Assembly (NCBI GenBank): GCA_036924285.1
Contig: JAYKYS010000001.1
Location: forward strand, 9,139,501 to 9,203,500
Length of the DNA stretch: 64,000 nt
Direction: 5' to 3'
DNA from: Asterella californica
Lineage: Eukaryota > Streptophyta > Marchantiopsida > Marchantiales > Aytoniaceae
Shown here: one piece after another, positions 32,221 to 44,233 of the stretch
Layout of the letters: each line of letters opens with the position of its first letter
Position numbering within the stretch: the first letter of the stretch is position 1
Notes under the pieces: generated by a model
The model's database searches: none
Told to the model about the DNA's origin: nothing
What the model saw: only the letters and a program-made list of their open reading frames with translations
Position numbers and translations under genes: made by a program

Positions 32221-34154
32221 AGATCTCGCGTAGTACCTCTAGCCCAATGTCCCCTAGTATAGTAACTAGAAGCCATATCATCTCCCTCATCTTCATCTAC
32301 AACAAATCGAACTGTATGGTTGGTGCAATATTCAGCTAACTCTAGCTCCTCCTCCTTCGTTATTCTCGTGTCTAGAGCATTAGTCATAGCAGTCTCACTT
32401 GTCAACTGCCTCTTCTTCTTGATGGTGTCAATAATGACATCATGGAACTCCTTCTTTGCTATTCCAAGGATCTCGCATAAAGTAAACTCAATCTTCGCAC
32501 TGAGCACTCTCTCTTCTAACACCCCCTTCAAATTTGTAGCTGCTTCAATATTTGACTGCAACTTGTAGGTAGCAGGCTTACCTTTCTTACTCCTTTCTGA
32601 CTTCTTTGTGATAGACGGTGAGACTTTCTCCATAGTCTCCTCTCGCACCGGTGTTGTATCTAGCCGAGGTTTCTCACCTCGTAACTGCCTCTTAGGAGTA
32701 CTTCTCTCCTCACTAGGACCAGCATCATCCCTCTTACGCTTCTCCTCCATGAGAGCCTCGTGTTGACTCTTTGCCAAGTAGACCTGTACAGACATTGTAT
32801 CTACTGGATCACTCCATCCAGTAGCACCTTTGATTGTCGTGGCCACCTTGAGTAACTCACCCCTTGTTGCTTTTCCTTTCTCCGTTGTGGTCACAGCATG
32901 ACTCCATATTTCACTCGCCTTTACTTGCTCCTCAGAAGTACTATCTCTATCTTTCACTATCTCAACCCCATAAGTAGCGGCTTGTACTGATACCTCGGCA
33001 TGTTGTGAAAGATAATCCTCTAAAACTTGCCTCATCCCTCCTCTTCTAAAGTTAGTTTTGATGATCTCACCTGTCTCCTTCAAAACAACCTTCCCCTCCT
33101 TCTAGTAGATCACTCCTTGCCGTAGGATGTCAGCAAAGTCTCCACATTCTTTCCGATGATGTTCAGTGCTATCGCACCAAATACATCTCTGCACATATCC
33201 TTGCTTTGGAGCGAGTTTGCTCTCAAGTACTCCCCCTTTCTCCTCTAGCCTTGCTAGATTAATCTGCAAGTCTCTCATCCCTTTTACCAATTCTTCTATT
33301 GCACCTTTTTGAGGTGCAACCGTAGAGACAAGAACAGCAGGAAATAAAATAGGAGGTACTTGTACCGTAGGTGCTTGTAGATTAGGCATTGTTGGCTGCC
33401 TACGAGGTAGTACGATTGGTGGTGGTCTCACTTCTTGCCTTATCATCACCTTCCCTCTCCGATATTTCCGCTTTGCAAGTACACCCACTGCTTCAGAAAC
33501 CTTCCTCCAATCGGCCGTGAGTCCAGTATCTTCCATCCTATCTTCCAAAAGTAGTTCCAACTCCCTCTGTGGCTCATTGTTAGCTGCTTGCACCAATAGC
33601 TCCACCTTGTCGTTCTCCAATGTGAGCTTCTCCATCCGAGACAACTGAAGGAATTGTCTCTCGAACTCCTTAAATAGCTCTGTAGCAACAAGCCCTTTAT
33701 TGGATTTGTTTACCCACTCCACGAATGACTTCTTAGTCACTCGATCTGCGTCTTCTAGAGAGTATTCTTCTTTTAATTGAAAAGTAAACACTTCCCATGT
33801 AGCGCCATGAGAGTGGATGATCTCTTTCACATGCTCTCGTATCTTTGTTACGACAGCAAGCTCAAATGTGTTGACCATCTCTCTCTCTGGCACTTTACTC
33901 AACTCCATCTCCCGAGAATAGTACTTAAGTTACTTGGAGATGTTCTTTCCATCAAACTGATCCAACAAACCCACAACAGACTGCAAAGCTCTAGTAGCCA
34001 GTGCCTCTTTTCGTTCAATGGCTTGTTGTTGTTGCATGATCAACGTGAATGCCTCAAGCAATGGCATGTCAGACCTTTTCAGTGGGTTCACTCTCGGGGT
34101 CTCTCCAGACGTAGAAGTCTCATCTATGAATTGAGATAGGCTCTCAGCATCCAT
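32175..34154 (-). pseudogene. Gypsy G3 gag and gag-protease linker
   Basis: A single frame begins MDAESLSQFIDETSTSGETP at 34154 and extends about 660 codons. It is interrupted by TAA near 33930 and TAG near 33102. It contains the capsid-like LATRALQSVVGLLDQFDGK, then LEKLTLENDK-type segments, then a zinc knuckle CIWCDSTEHHRKEC (CX2CX4HX4C) for RNA packaging. A basic linker with KGKPATYKLQSNIEAATN and IEFTLCEILGIAKKEFHDVI is shared with G5 43.3-43.5 kb. A frameshift joins it to the protease. Confidence 0.85.
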
Positions 34155-34169
34155 GGTTGCAAGAAAACG

Positions 34170-35789
34170 TATCTCTCAACCCCAGACGTTTCACGTCGAG
34201 TTCACTAATTGTCGTAGGGCGTGAAATGTGATCTGGGAATACACGGGGTATCTGGTTGTGGAGAGATACAACAGGATCTACAATCTAACCGAAGAAAACT
34301 TACGCTCTCATTATCTAATCTATCAGTATTTTGTCTTGGTTACTGTCGATCTAACTTGACACATGTGCGTCGCACAAACCACTCGGAGCTCGATCCGATT
34401 CTAGGTAAAAGTAGGGCTCATACATGGTACATGTCTGCTTTAGATCCCAAGCACTTTTCATACAATCTTTCATCGGTATCCGCTTCACCACTTCTTCTCG
34501 ACAAACTACCTAAATGCTAGACTCTGACCTTCTATTGTTCGCTGATACGAGCTTCGCTCAAGAAGATGTCCACAGTTAGGACAGCCAACTACACAAACTT
34601 CCCAACGATACAAGGCATATCGGCAGCAAACAACCAGAAACTCGGGACGTGACACCGAAGATAACGGTACCTCAACTTCAGCAAGGCGTGGCACCTTCAC
34701 TGAACGTGATCGCCGTACCAATCTCACAATATAGCCTCCTTGTCATCCAGGCAACACCTCCAAGAAACTCATCTCCAATCCTCAGATCGCTTGTTCAAGG
34801 TCATTCAAGAGATTTAGGCGAAATCTCTCTCCGTCTTCCTCCCGTCCCGCTGTAAATTGAACTTTGACAACCTCGTGCTCTCACCTCGATCATCCAATCA
34901 AGCTCAAACTTCACAGGAATCCCCTCTGACCCTTCTCTACTGCTGCATGAAATTCCAGCCTCAGATCTGAATCCAACTGTCCACGATAGATCAAGCCACC
35001 CGCCTGTGCTAACCTATGAACTTTACAAATCTCGATGGCTAAAATCCTAGATCTCCGCACATTCTCTTACCCAATTGAGCTAAAATTTCACATGTAACTA
35101 GCTGATAGGGCACACTCTCATCCTGGAAAGTTTCACTCAAAGATCCAATCCCATGTGCACGGAGCAACTCAAGCTTTGAATCCAAAGAAAACGGATTTAC
35201 ACATATCTCTCAACTGTAACAGCCAACTTCAATTGACCATTTCAAGAGCAAATCCAATCCAAATGTAAGATTGTTTTACATCAATGTAACCAGCAGGGAG
35301 TGAACTACTCGATCTCTTTGACAGCTCCTAAAGATCACCTCTCAAACTCTCGGATCACTCCAAAACGTGGCTCGGGATACCGATTTGATCCCCTGACTTT
35401 TAACGTCCATCACTCTCTCCTCAGAACTCCAAATCGCCCGATCTTCATCTCCAGAGTGTAGGCCGTCTTGAGAGCTTTCTAACAAGACCTCTCACTCCTC
35501 AAATGACCCACGGGAAGACCTCCAAAACCCTAAAGCCGTCTGCAAATCTTAAATGGAGTTGATTGGTTGAAAGTAGACCAATAAGAAAACAGATCCGGAA
35601 ACCACTTTTTTCCTCTACTTGGTACCCTAGAACCACTATAACCCTAATACCCTCTCATGCCTTCAAGGCATCGGCTCTAACCTTAGGGTAATTACACTCG
35701 TCAAACTATAGAGATCATACTTAACACTTAAGATTCAATACAAAGTCAAGATGACGACTTGAAACCGATCTACGTTGAAATGTACTACA
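34170..35789 (-). repeat. 5' LTR of gypsy G3
   Basis: Non-coding block between fragment Y and G3 gag. It ends near GTGAACTCGACG, similar to the CTCAACTCGACA of G1 and G5, followed by TGGGGTTGAGAGATACG as a likely PBS. The start TGTAGTACATTTC at 35789 is where homology of Y to X1 stops. Both limits are approximate. Confidence 0.55.
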
Positions 35790-36478
35790 AAAGAGAATGG
35801 AGAACCATCACTTGATTACAGTACTCCTCGTCAAAGTTCTTTGCCATCCACACATGATGATTGATCTTCCGCCGACAGTGACATCGAACGTCCACCCAAA
35901 CGTTGAAAGGGATGTTGGCTGGATAATTCAGGTCCATTTGCCCCTCGTCAAAGTAAGATATACACTGTCAAGTCCCAGTTCTCCCCGTACGTGACAATTG
36001 GTAAGACCACTGGAGTAGACGAGTCCATCATCCTCCCCATGAACTCTTTTCCAAAGTAAGCGACGAACCACTGTCGAAAGCGATCGCGGTGGATGCAGTG
36101 AAGTTTGATATGAAACGGGTTTAGAAATGAAAGATTCGGAACTCGATTTAGTCTTCCATCCATAAATGCAACTCTTGCAGTTCCTCACTTATCACGTAAG
36201 ACACTAAGACACACTCATGAAACCCCCCAAGAAGAATGCCTCACAAACCCCGACCCACTATCTTATACCTAAGTTTGACAACAAGAGCCATTCACGCGAA
36301 TGTTCACGGATCATTGAGTCAGCACATCTTGTTATAGTGCGATCTCACATCTAGATCTTCGTGAACGCGACACCTAATACGCCCTCATACGAACTACACG
36401 AAAGGTTCGAGGAACACAAAAGAAACACAACACACGTTTTGTACTGAATTTACATGTGACACGTCTCACAACACGACA
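35790..36478 (-). mobile_element. Fragment Y: LTR start plus X-like N-terminal module
   Basis: Starts TGTCGTGTTGTGAG at 36478 inside the G4 chromodomain and runs to the G3 LTR. It holds about 290 bases of LTR-like sequence and then the two-part module found in X1. The rest of Y is missing. Confidence 0.6.
35797..36190 (-). pseudogene. Y copy of the VTYGxxWDLTVYIL module
   Basis: NPFHIKLHCIHRDRFRQWFV, PVVLPIVTYGENWDLTVYIL, a TGA, then in the next frame MDLNYPANIPFNVWVDVRC and MAKNFDEEYCNQVM. Order, spacing and the intervening stop match X1 22770-23090. Divergence is high at the protein level with the VTYG..WDLTVYIL core conserved. Confidence 0.55.
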
Positions 36479-37956
36479 CCGGTTAGATTTACGTCGCGAT
36501 CGCAAAATGGTCTCTACCTCATATTATGCTTCGCTTTGCACGATTTCAGGTTGAGGCCTGAGTACCTGTTTGCACTCCGGTCGCAAATCATCCTTGAAGT
36601 ATTTCTTTAGTAAAGAAACATGGAAAGTCAGATGCAACTGCCACTCGCGAGGAAGGTCTAATGTATAGACATCTTCGTGCGGATTCTTGACAATCCACGA
36701 TTGTCAAGAAGGTCGTTGTTGATGAAAACTTCACCGATATTTCTTTCAGAAGAGTGAAGTTTTTCGTACTTAACCGTACTTCTTCGCCCACTTGAAACTT
36801 CACTTGCCGTCGATGCTTATTTACCTGTTTCGTGTAAGGTTGCTACGTCTTCTCGAGGTTGTTTTTTACTCGTTCCTCGCGCCGCTGCATCTCTATCACC
36901 AACTTTTTAGCTGATGTTTACCGTGTTCTTGGTCGTGCTGATGTCCAACTCCTTGCAAGAGTCAAGTCAAGAGGTCCTTCTGGCTCACGTCTGTAAGCCA
37001 ACAAGAAAAATGATTCACCGGTTGCTGAATGTTTTGTGGAATTGTAGCAATACTTCGCAAGACTGAGCCACTCCGTCCAATCACTTTGATCCGCGCTCAC
37101 ATAATTCCTCAAGTATTGATTCAAAACCGAGTTAACTCGTTCCGTTTGCCCATCTGTTTCCGGATGAAAGGCGGTACCAAATTTTAATTTAGTCCCCAAT
37201 TTTTTAGAACAAGTGTTTCTAAAAGGCACTTGTGAACTTAAAGTCTCTATCTAAAATAATACTCCGAGGCAACCCATGTGAACGCCACCAAGTATCTATG
37301 AACAACCGAGAAGTCGTGAACGCTGTTGCAGTATCCAAGGTCGGGGTAAACTTCACTAGTTTGCTAAACCGGTCAACTATCACAAAGATTGCATTGTATC
37401 TCTTTGAGTCAGGCAGAGAGGTAATGAAGTCCATGCTAATGCTTTCCCAAGGTCTGGCTGGAATCGGCAAAGGATGAAGCAATCCTTGTTTCTTCTCATA
37501 AGAAACGCGATTCGCTTGACAGGTTACGCATGTTTTCACAAAGTGGGCAACATCGTCTTTCATGTGGGGCCAATAAAACTTTTTAGCTCTCACTGCTAAA
37601 GTGGACTTTTCTCCTTTATGGCCTGATAAGGACGCATCGTGACATTCTTTGAGTAACTTCGTCTTAAGTTTTCCTTGTCTCACATAAACCCGACTTTGCT
37701 TGAACATGAGTAAACCGTGTCTCAGTTGCACATTTTGCAACTTCACTCCTCGCTTGAGCTGTTCCAAATACCCCTTCGCTTGGTTGTCACCCATGTAACC
37801 TTCACGTATTCGCCTCTCCAAGTTTGACTCCTTAAGATACATAGCTCGCAAAATCTGTGTGGACGATGAAAGATATTCTTCCTTGCGACTCAAGGCGTCA
37901 GAAACCACGTTGTCCTTTCCCGCTTTGTGGATTAATTTCTCATTCATGAGCGCCAA
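36479..37956 (-). pseudogene. Gypsy G4 integrase and truncated chromodomain
   Basis: The zinc-binding region HDASLSGHKG...CVTCQ (HHCC) is followed by SISMDFITSLPDSKRYNAIF and FHPETDGQTERVNSVLNQYL of the catalytic core, then a broken C-terminal GPY/F-like region (FQVGEEVRLSTKNFTL, HVSLLKKYFKDDLRPEC). The last residues YEVETILRSRRK are the start of a chromodomain, which targets insertion to modified chromatin; it is cut by Y. Frame changes occur near 37220 and in 36.6-36.9 kb. Confidence 0.85.
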
Positions 37957-39882
37957 GGTATCATGTCACCGTAGTTGTTTTGGCGTCATCCGATATTGTG
38001 TCTCAAAGTACTTGAGTGAAATATTATCAGTGTACACTTGGGTTTTGTGAAGTCTCAAGTAATGCCGTCATTTCCTCAAGCAATGGACTACCGCAAACGG
38101 TTCCTTCTCGTGAGTTGACCATCGACTATTCGTCCGAGATAACTTCTTGCTTTCGTATGCTACATGTTTTTCATCCTGCACCAACACTCCACCAATCGCA
38201 TAGTCGCTCACCTCCATATGCACCTCGAATGGTTTGTCGAACTCCGGCAACTTCAAAACTGACGCCTTTGACAAAATAGATTTGATCGTCTAAAATGCAT
38301 CATTCACCTCCTTGGTCCAACTTACCTGTGCGTCTTTGCCCGTCCAGTCCGTCAGCGGCTTCGTGATCTTTGAAAACCCCTTCACATACTTGCGGTAGAA
38401 TTGCGCCAATCCTAAGAATCGCCGCATCTCCTTCACTGTAGTCAGAGACTCCAAAGTCACAATCGCGTCCACCTTCTGCATATCCGGGCCGACTCCTTCT
38501 GCACTAATGACATGTCCCAAGAAGTTAATGCGTTCCAAACCAAACTCACTCTTGTCAACGTTGGCAAACAGCTTATGCTCCCGCAGCTTCGTCAACACCA
38601 CCCTTAGCTGCTCCGCGTGTGACTCCAAGGTTTTGGAGTAGATCAAGATGTCGTCGATGTATATGATGACAAACTCATCCATCTCCTCACGAAAAATTAT
38701 ATTTATCAATGTAGTGAACGTCGAAGGAGCGTTGTAGAGTCCAAATGACATCACTTTGAATTCAAACGATCCGTATCTGGTTCGACAAGCGGTCTTTTCA
38801 ACATCTGGATCAGCTATCCGGATCTGGTAATATCCTGACTTCAAGTCTATCCTGCTGAAGTACTTTGCGCCCGCTAGCCTATCAAAGAGGTCGTCTATCC
38901 TTGGCAAAGGATAATTATTCTTCACCGTCATCTTATTGAGTGCACGATAATCTACGCAGAGTCATAACTTGCCATCCTTCTTCTTTGCAAAAAGGACTGG
39001 TGCTCCATAAGGTGACTTGCTGGTTCGAATATATCCCCGTGCTAATAGCTTGCCGAGTTGCTTTTTCATCTCAAGGAGTTCCACCTGATTGAGTCGGTAA
39101 AGGACTTTGGAAGGTGGTTCTGATCCTGGCAAGACCTCGATCTTGTGATCCACCACCCGCCTTGGAGGTAACTCAACAGATAACTCATCCGTCAAGACAT
39201 CCTCAAACTCCTTAATCACTTCACAAAGTACCTTCGGAAGTTTAGTCGCGTCTCCTGATGTTTCTTCTTGTCCGCCACCCGTCATCAAATATGCAACCTG
39301 CATCAAACACATGACCTCGTCGTCGAAGTCCATCTGTTTGCCTTTGATCAAATTCACCGCAAAGTCGTCAATTTTCCGCACCTTTCGAATCAGCCTCACT
39401 CCCAGCTTCCGCCCTTTCACTCTAACGTTCAACCTCAAAGGTTTCCTCCTAAGTTCCACTTCAAACCTCTCCAAGAAAGTGTTCCCCAAAACCGCATGGA
39501 TATCATCCATCTCGCACACCGTGAAGTTCTCTGTGGACTCCAACTTCCCACACACAAATCGTACGTCCAAGGCCACTTCAGAAGTTTGGTACGTCTTGTC
39601 CTTGGCAAAGCGCACCTGAATAGGCTTGTCTGCCTTGGAGGTAGACAAGCCCAACTTCTTCACCAACTTCGGACTTATGAAGGAGTGGGTCGTTCTTGTG
39701 TCCACAAGAAAGATAACATCACAGTTAGCAACCTTAGCTTGTAGAAACATCAATCTCAACGTCTTCTTGGTGGTTCTCAAGGTCACAGTCATCTGACCCT
39801 CCAACAAGTCCTTTGCAACAAATGCATTCATGCTACAGTTACTAACCTTAGGTTTCGTGCACCCCTTAGCAATATGGCCCAC
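37957..39882 (-). pseudogene. Gypsy G4 protease, RT and RNase H
   Basis: Protease segment VIFLVDTRTTHSFISPKLVK (active-site Gly replaced, DTR instead of DSG), then RT with PLPRIDDLFDRLAGAKYFSR, YYQIRIADPDVEKTAC, core YIDDILIYS and FLGHVISAEG, then RNase H (HMEVSDYAIGGVLVQDEKHV, Trp- and Gln-codon stops near 38281, 38070 and 37960). One stop lies in KL*LCVDYRALNK just before 38940. Non-functional. Confidence 0.9.
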
Positions 39883-40584
39883 CTCACCACAGTTGTAGCA
39901 AGTAAACTTAGCTCCATTGCCCTTCTAAGGTGTTTGTCCCTTAGGTTTCGCCCCTGTTTGCTGCCGCTTTGCTGCCGGGGTAGAAGAATCCTTCCGATCC
40001 TTCTCACCCCCATCCCATTGTCGCTTGAAGCCCTTGTTCTTCTTCTGGAACTTGTCCGTACTGCGTTGTTCAAAGGGTTTTTGTTGCTGGACTTCATCGT
40101 CTCCAATCCGCTCCGCTAGCTTCAAAAGTTCAGCACTTGTCACAGGTAGCTCCGACATTTAGAAGAGAGCCTTCTCCGAGCTAGACTTGAGTCCCCCAAT
40201 AAATATAACATATTTTGGTCTCCTCAGTCCACTTGGAGAACGAATCCAACTTAGCACTAAACTTGCACACATAAGCACTTAAGGTTCCCGTCTGCTTCAA
40301 CGTAACTAGCTCGCTAGTTACGTTGAAGCACTATCCTGAATTTTTTGATACTCCGGAGTGAATCGTCCCGCGAGCAACACCTTGAACTCCTTCCAACCAA
40401 GCGGTGAGACAGTCAAGACATGCTCATCCCTGTATGCAGTCCACCAGAGAAGCGCATGATCCTTCAAGAACGTAACCGCCGCTCTCACCTTGTTTGACTC
40501 CTGAGCTTATTGCGCCTCAAAGTATAGGTCTAACTCGGTTAAGAAATCTTTAACCTTGCGAGCCCGTCCTATACCTGAAAATGG
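39883..40584 (-). pseudogene. Gypsy G4 gag, C-terminal part with zinc knuckle
   Basis: Capsid segment VKDFLTELDLYFEAQ (Ty3 gag type), a basic spacer KKNKGFKRQWDGGEKDRK and zinc knuckle CYNCGEVGHIAKGC (CX2CX4HX4C) at about 39850-39890. Stops near 40510, 40160 and 39927. An 18-bp palindrome at 40293-40330 disrupts the frame. Confidence 0.82.
40293..40330. repeat. Near-continuous palindrome in G4 gag
   Basis: TGCTTCAACGTAACTAGC (40293-40310), two bases, then its exact complement (40313-40330). Only the right half encodes the expected gag residues (LVTLKQ on the minus strand); the left half is extra and shifts the frame. Confidence 0.85.
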
Positions 40585-42084
40585 TGTCGTGATGTGAATC
40601 ATTTCACATAGTGAATGATTCACCTCTCTGCTAGGAGTTAATCTCTCTGAGTGAAGTTAAGACGTCAGAGAAGTCGATTCTGGAGGCTGTGGACATTGAC
40701 GACTACGGGTTACGCTTCTACTCCGACACTTGAGAGTCAGTAGCGGTAGAAGTTAGCTTGATGTTACTCCTAGTCCTTCATGCATATATTAACGCCATTG
40801 TGTTATACGTTTTAAGTCCTAGTAGACTGATAGTATGCTAGTTATCTTGTTCAAGCATTTGTGCGCTTGTGCAAGTGACTTCTTACTTGTCTATGATGTT
40901 CAATGTACATAACTTAGATTTACCATGTTGATAGGGTTTAAGCTCATGGGTTGTACTTACGTGTTGCCCATGTACGCTTTTTAGCTTGTTTAAGTTACTT
41001 TCAGGGTTGCGTGGCGTTATAGGTAGTTTAAGCTTTACACTGGCATTTTAGGGGAGCTAACGTGGTAGCCTATGAGTGAAGTTAAGTTACCACGTGGATT
41101 AGGGTACTAAAGGACAACCAAGTGGAGCTTTGAACTCCCATTGGTCCATTTTTGTCTTTTGTCAAACTCTAAATTTAGAAACAGAGGTCTAAAGGAGAGT
41201 TCGAGCATTTGGTGAGGACACTGCGAAATCTGAGAGCACAGGAGAGTAGGGCTCATCGAGCCAAGCACTATCAGTGAAATTCTTGATCGATTTGGATCAA
41301 TAAACAAGGAGTTATGCCCAATTGAAGTTCGGATTGTGCCAAAACTGCATCACTTTTGTTGGATTTGGGGTTTTCAGTGTCAATTGCAGCAGAATTGAGG
41401 AAATTGCTTCAAACCTTCATGGTTGCGTTCACAGTCAGCGGGTCGTAGTCATTTGAGTGAGTGAGTAATTCAGGGTGGCCGCTGAAGCAGAGGGGGTCTG
41501 AAAAGCTCTCAATCTAGAGCAGCAGCTTCAGAGAACGAGATCTAGAGTTCTGTGTACATCAGGAGTCCCAACTTCACAGGAACGTTCAGCACCCTATAGA
41601 CTCCAAATCTTGTAAGAATCTTCGAAAGTGATCGAGCCAATTTTCTGTTATAGGTCGAAATAGCTGTCTGAGTATCAGAAATTGCCGCAATATCTTTACT
41701 CAGAACTTTTCTGTCCATATCTCGGTGTCAGAATTTGATCTCAAGCTGAAACTTCGTGTGTGTGCTCAGTGAGAACTCTTTTCCATGTAGGAGAAATTTA
41801 GGAGCATGAACCTTGATAGTTTTCCTCTTCTTGGGTGTTAAAGTTCACCACCTAATCCTATTACTCACTAGTTAGACCTGAACTTTGCCTTCTGAGTGAA
41901 TTAGAGGTTCCTACAGACCTGTATGAGTGGTTATAGTGCTCTGTTGTAACCTGAAAGGCCTATCCTTTGAGTAATCCACCACAACTAGAGGCCCAACGCT
42001 TCTCTGAGTAAGCACAACACAGCCTTCACGGTAAAATCACAGTCAGAAGGTTCCGTCTTTCTCAGGAAAACTCTCAACTCGACA
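40585..42084 (+). repeat. 5' LTR of gypsy G5 (1.5 kb)
   Basis: TGTCGTGATGTGAATC ... CTCAACTCGACA. Near its start GTGAATCATT (40594-40603) pairs with AATGATTCAC (40614-40623). TCTGGTGCTTCCACTGAG follows as PBS, the same as in G1. Confidence 0.93.
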
Positions 42085-42153
42085 TCTGGTGCTTCCACTG
42101 AGAGCTCTTGGGGTGATTGATTGAGAAGGTTGAGTTTACTACAAGGAGAGAAG

Positions 42154-44102
42154 ATGGATCGCAAGAGCGCTGCTGCTGCTACTTCTACGTCTACTGCAAC
42201 ACAGCGCATAACCTTAGATGCTAGGAGAACAGAGCTTTTCCTGCAAGCTACCGATGATGTTACGACGGATAGATTATGCTTCATGTTAGCAGATCGATCG
42301 GCTGAAGGAGGTGTTACTATGGATTGGGGGAGAGTTGAGGATGTTGTGGCTGTACTGACGAGGCAGAGGAGGGGAAGAGTGGCTGTGGGAGGACGTCCGC
42401 TGGCAGAAGTGGTCACTCAACCTTATGTTGCTCCTCAACTACAGTAGCCTTTAGCCCCTACTCCCAGACCTATTGTCCCATCTGTAGTTCTTTTGATGCC
42501 AGTTGTGCAAGCTCCTGCACAAAGAGCACCTATTCAGAGACCTGCGGAGAACCATGGTCAACAGAACTAAATCGAAGACTTGATTCAGCAGATGCGAGAG
42601 CTGAAGGTGGAGCTAGCTGGCTTGCAGAGGGAGCAGCCACCGGTGCCTACTGCTGCACGTCCAGGAGGTGCTCTTGTTCGTAGATGTATATGGTGTGATA
42701 GTCCTGATTATTCCGAGGAGACTGTCAAGAGCTCACAGCTGCTTTGCAAAATGGTGTGGTTCGCTATCAGAACGGTAGGCTACACCTTTCTTCTACTGGA
42801 GAGCCGTTGAGCACGCAGTTTGGACGAGGAGGTATGAGGAGTCTATCTCAGATTGCTACAGTTGCAACGACAGCTGCGTTGATGGCATCGTTGGTAAATT
42901 CTGATGTGTATGCTGGGCATATCGAAGTCTCTTCTAGTCCTACATTGCTAGATAGGACTGTTGAGAAGAGTATGGCTCCAGCTCCTTCTGAAATACTGAA
43001 GAGAGGAGCCGAGTCTATTCGTAGGGTCACAGGGTGAGGAGATCCTGTAGATGCTGCTTCTATCACAGCATTCTTGGATGTGGATAGACACGTTCACTGG
43101 CAGGATGCTTCTGTGGAGGAAAAGAGGCGACGAGAAGCCTCTGAACTTGATACTGGAGTTCCTGAGGAGATTGGGGATAGACGGAGAGTCACAAGGAGGC
43201 GAGCAGCTCCTCCAGAGGACATCCCCTCTACTTCTCAAGCTCCTCCACCTGCACCAGGTCCGATGGAGGATGTGCAAAGGTCTCAGCAAAAGCCAACAGC
43301 TGCTGGAAGGAGGTTTACTGCCCAAGAGAAAGAGAAGGGACCAGCCTACAAGTTGGCAGCTGATATTGAAACTTCTATTGATCTGAAAAGCATCTTGGAG
43401 CAGAGGATACTGGATGCACGAATCGAGTTTTCTCTCCGGGAAGTTCTTGGTATTGCAAAGAGGGAGTTTCATGAACTGATCATCGACATCATCAAGCGCA
43501 AGAGACAGGTGATGTCCGAGCAGATAGAGAGTCAGATGATAGATGCAGTAGGAGCTTCTCTGAATGATGTAGAGTTTGGAAAGGTGCATTTTCAGGAAGC
43601 TGATGATCAGGGCTACCAGCAAGAAGCGTTAGTTGCTGGTACCAACACTATTGAGTTCGATAAGGAGGAAGCTGGCGAGGAGAGTCCAGCTAGTGATAGT
43701 GACTTCAGAAAAAGACATTGGGCTCGTGCTACGACTGTTACACGAGTTCGCCTTGGGAGTTTACCTGAACCTGTTGCTGCCTTGGTTGATCACGGATCTG
43801 AGATCAATATCATGTCACATGAGGTGTTTGAGAGAGGTCAGTGGCCTATCGAGATGAACCATGGTTGGGTGTTACGTGCTGCAAACAATCAGAAAGGTGA
43901 GCTATACGACGCTTGTCCTAACGTGAAGGTGAAGATAGGTGATGTGGATGTAGATCAACACTTCTTCGTGCAGTCTTCGACTTCATATCCTGTGATTCTT
44001 GGTCAACCTTATATCACTGCAGTTCGAATGGATATCAAGGTGATGGATGACGGATCTCATTATGCTAGGATCCGTAGTCCAGATGATAGACGTTCTGTGT
44101 AG
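42154..44102 (+). pseudogene. Gypsy G5 gag and protease
   Basis: Starts MDRKSAAAATSTST at 42154 and passes after only about 20 residues into ITLDARRTELFLQATDDV, which in G1 lies near residue 200; an internal gag deletion is inferred. A damaged zinc knuckle (CIWCDSPD, then frameshift near 42710), a linker with GPAYKLAADIETSIDLKSIL, then protease with ALVDHGSEINIMS and VILGQPYITAVRMD. Stops: TAG 42445 (Gln), TAA near 42568, TGA 43035 (Trp in TGWGDPVD), TAG 44100 (Gln). Confidence 0.88.
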
Positions 44103-44233
44103 TTTCTGACCGTTTGTACGAACCACGAACGAAACCGGCAAACTTTGAGAGATTTTCTTATCTGTAGGAGTAAGGGTTTTCTAAAACCACTCTCGTAGGA
44201 CGAGATAGCGAGAGTGATGGATCTACTACTACT

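Larger units (their letters stand above)
27040..35789 (-). mobile_element. Gypsy element G3, 3'-truncated, with nested solo LTR
   Basis: Minus-strand order: 5' LTR (35789 to about 34170), gag, protease (split by S1 at 30054-32068), RT, RNase H and integrase. It ends abruptly inside the integrase core at the X1 terminus. The missing integrase end and 3' LTR are not found on the far side of X1, so a deletion or rearrangement accompanied or followed the X1 insertion. Confidence 0.85.
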
